Shown here: in pieces, positions 5,176 through 5,242 of the stretch
Layout of the letters: each line of letters begins with the position of its first letter
Position numbering within the stretch: the stretch's first letter is position 1
The notes under the pieces: model-generated
What the model was told of the DNA's origin: nothing
Seen by the model: the letters and a program-made list of their open reading frames with translations, nothing else
Databases searched by the model: none
NCBI GenBank assembly: GCA_019421925.1
Contig: JAHZEH010000164.1
Span: forward strand, 1-5,242
DNA: 5,242 nt
Origin: Clostridia bacterium
GTDB taxonomy: Bacteria > Bacillota > Clostridia > Christensenellales > CALWSW01
Direction of reading: 5' to 3'
Program-made: the position numbers and the translations under genes

Positions 5176-5242
5176 GTACAAATTCTCCCCGCTTTGGTAT
5201 CCTGTAATTTAGCCTGAGCAATGAAATCCGAACCCGTCGAAA

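Noticed and set aside
4544..5212. A 222-codon open frame on the plus strand opposite the phosphotriesterase gene.
   Set aside because: It is antisense to a gene with all catalytic motifs intact and has low-complexity composition typical of a reverse-strand shadow.
5126..5221. An N-terminal extension of the phosphotriesterase to a TTG at 5221.
   Set aside because: The extra 32 residues are unlike the family's start, contain the palindrome at 5162-5175, and precede a better-placed ATG with an upstream purine-rich site.
5221..5242. A GGGTTCGG-like stretch on the minus strand resembling a tRNA T-arm.
   Set aside because: The loop lacks the conserved A and the flanks do not form a T stem or acceptor stem; no tRNA follows.
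1..5242. A new defence, mobile or CRISPR-type system.
   Set aside because: There are no repeat arrays, transposase, integrase, nuclease or toxin-antitoxin pair; the lone XRE gene has no toxin partner, since it is followed by a terminator and preceded by a divergent promoter.

Overview
The window reads as ordinary chromosomal sequence of a moderately GC-rich, low-GC-phylum bacterium. I infer a gut-type clostridium of the Oscillospiraceae / Flavonifractor-Intestinimonas kind. The reasons are sigma-A style promoters in AT-rich gaps, purine-rich Shine-Dalgarno sites, GTG and TTG starts, a short lipoprotein resembling the clostridial DUF4358 family, and a membrane-anchored NodB-like protein resembling those of spore formers. 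This placement is inference; there is no rRNA or other strict marker.

Layout, left to right. (1) The 3' part of a cation diffusion facilitator metal-efflux transporter (+) runs in from the left edge. (2) A perfect 32-bp palindrome acts as a shared terminator with (3) a convergent, stand-alone citramalate synthase gene (cimA, -), the entry enzyme of the pyruvate/acetyl-CoA route to isoleucine. (4) An AT-rich gap of about 300 bp carries divergent promoters, one for cimA and one for (5) a small XRE-family regulator (+). A dyad lies over the -35 box of the regulator's promoter. (6) A strong intrinsic terminator follows the regulator. (7) A two-gene unit (+) comes next: a DUF4358-like lipoprotein, then a membrane-anchored NodB-type polysaccharide deacetylase-like protein whose catalytic motifs are partly lost. 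(8) A terminator closes this unit against (9) a convergent phosphotriesterase-family metal hydrolase (-), with a 14-bp palindrome in its leader.

How the genes relate: the only likely operon is lipoprotein plus deacetylase-like protein, both predicted to sit at the outer face of the membrane. The XRE protein may control itself and perhaps the divergent cimA, but that is inferred from layout alone. CimA stands without other isoleucine/leucine genes in view and has a leader too short for a T-box or peptide attenuator. The phosphotriesterase homologue has a complete metal site but an unknown substrate.

I see no CRISPR array, insertion sequence, prophage, tRNA or rRNA, and no convincing new multi-gene system. 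The most interesting item is the NodB-like protein with an altered active site paired with a lipoprotein of unknown function.
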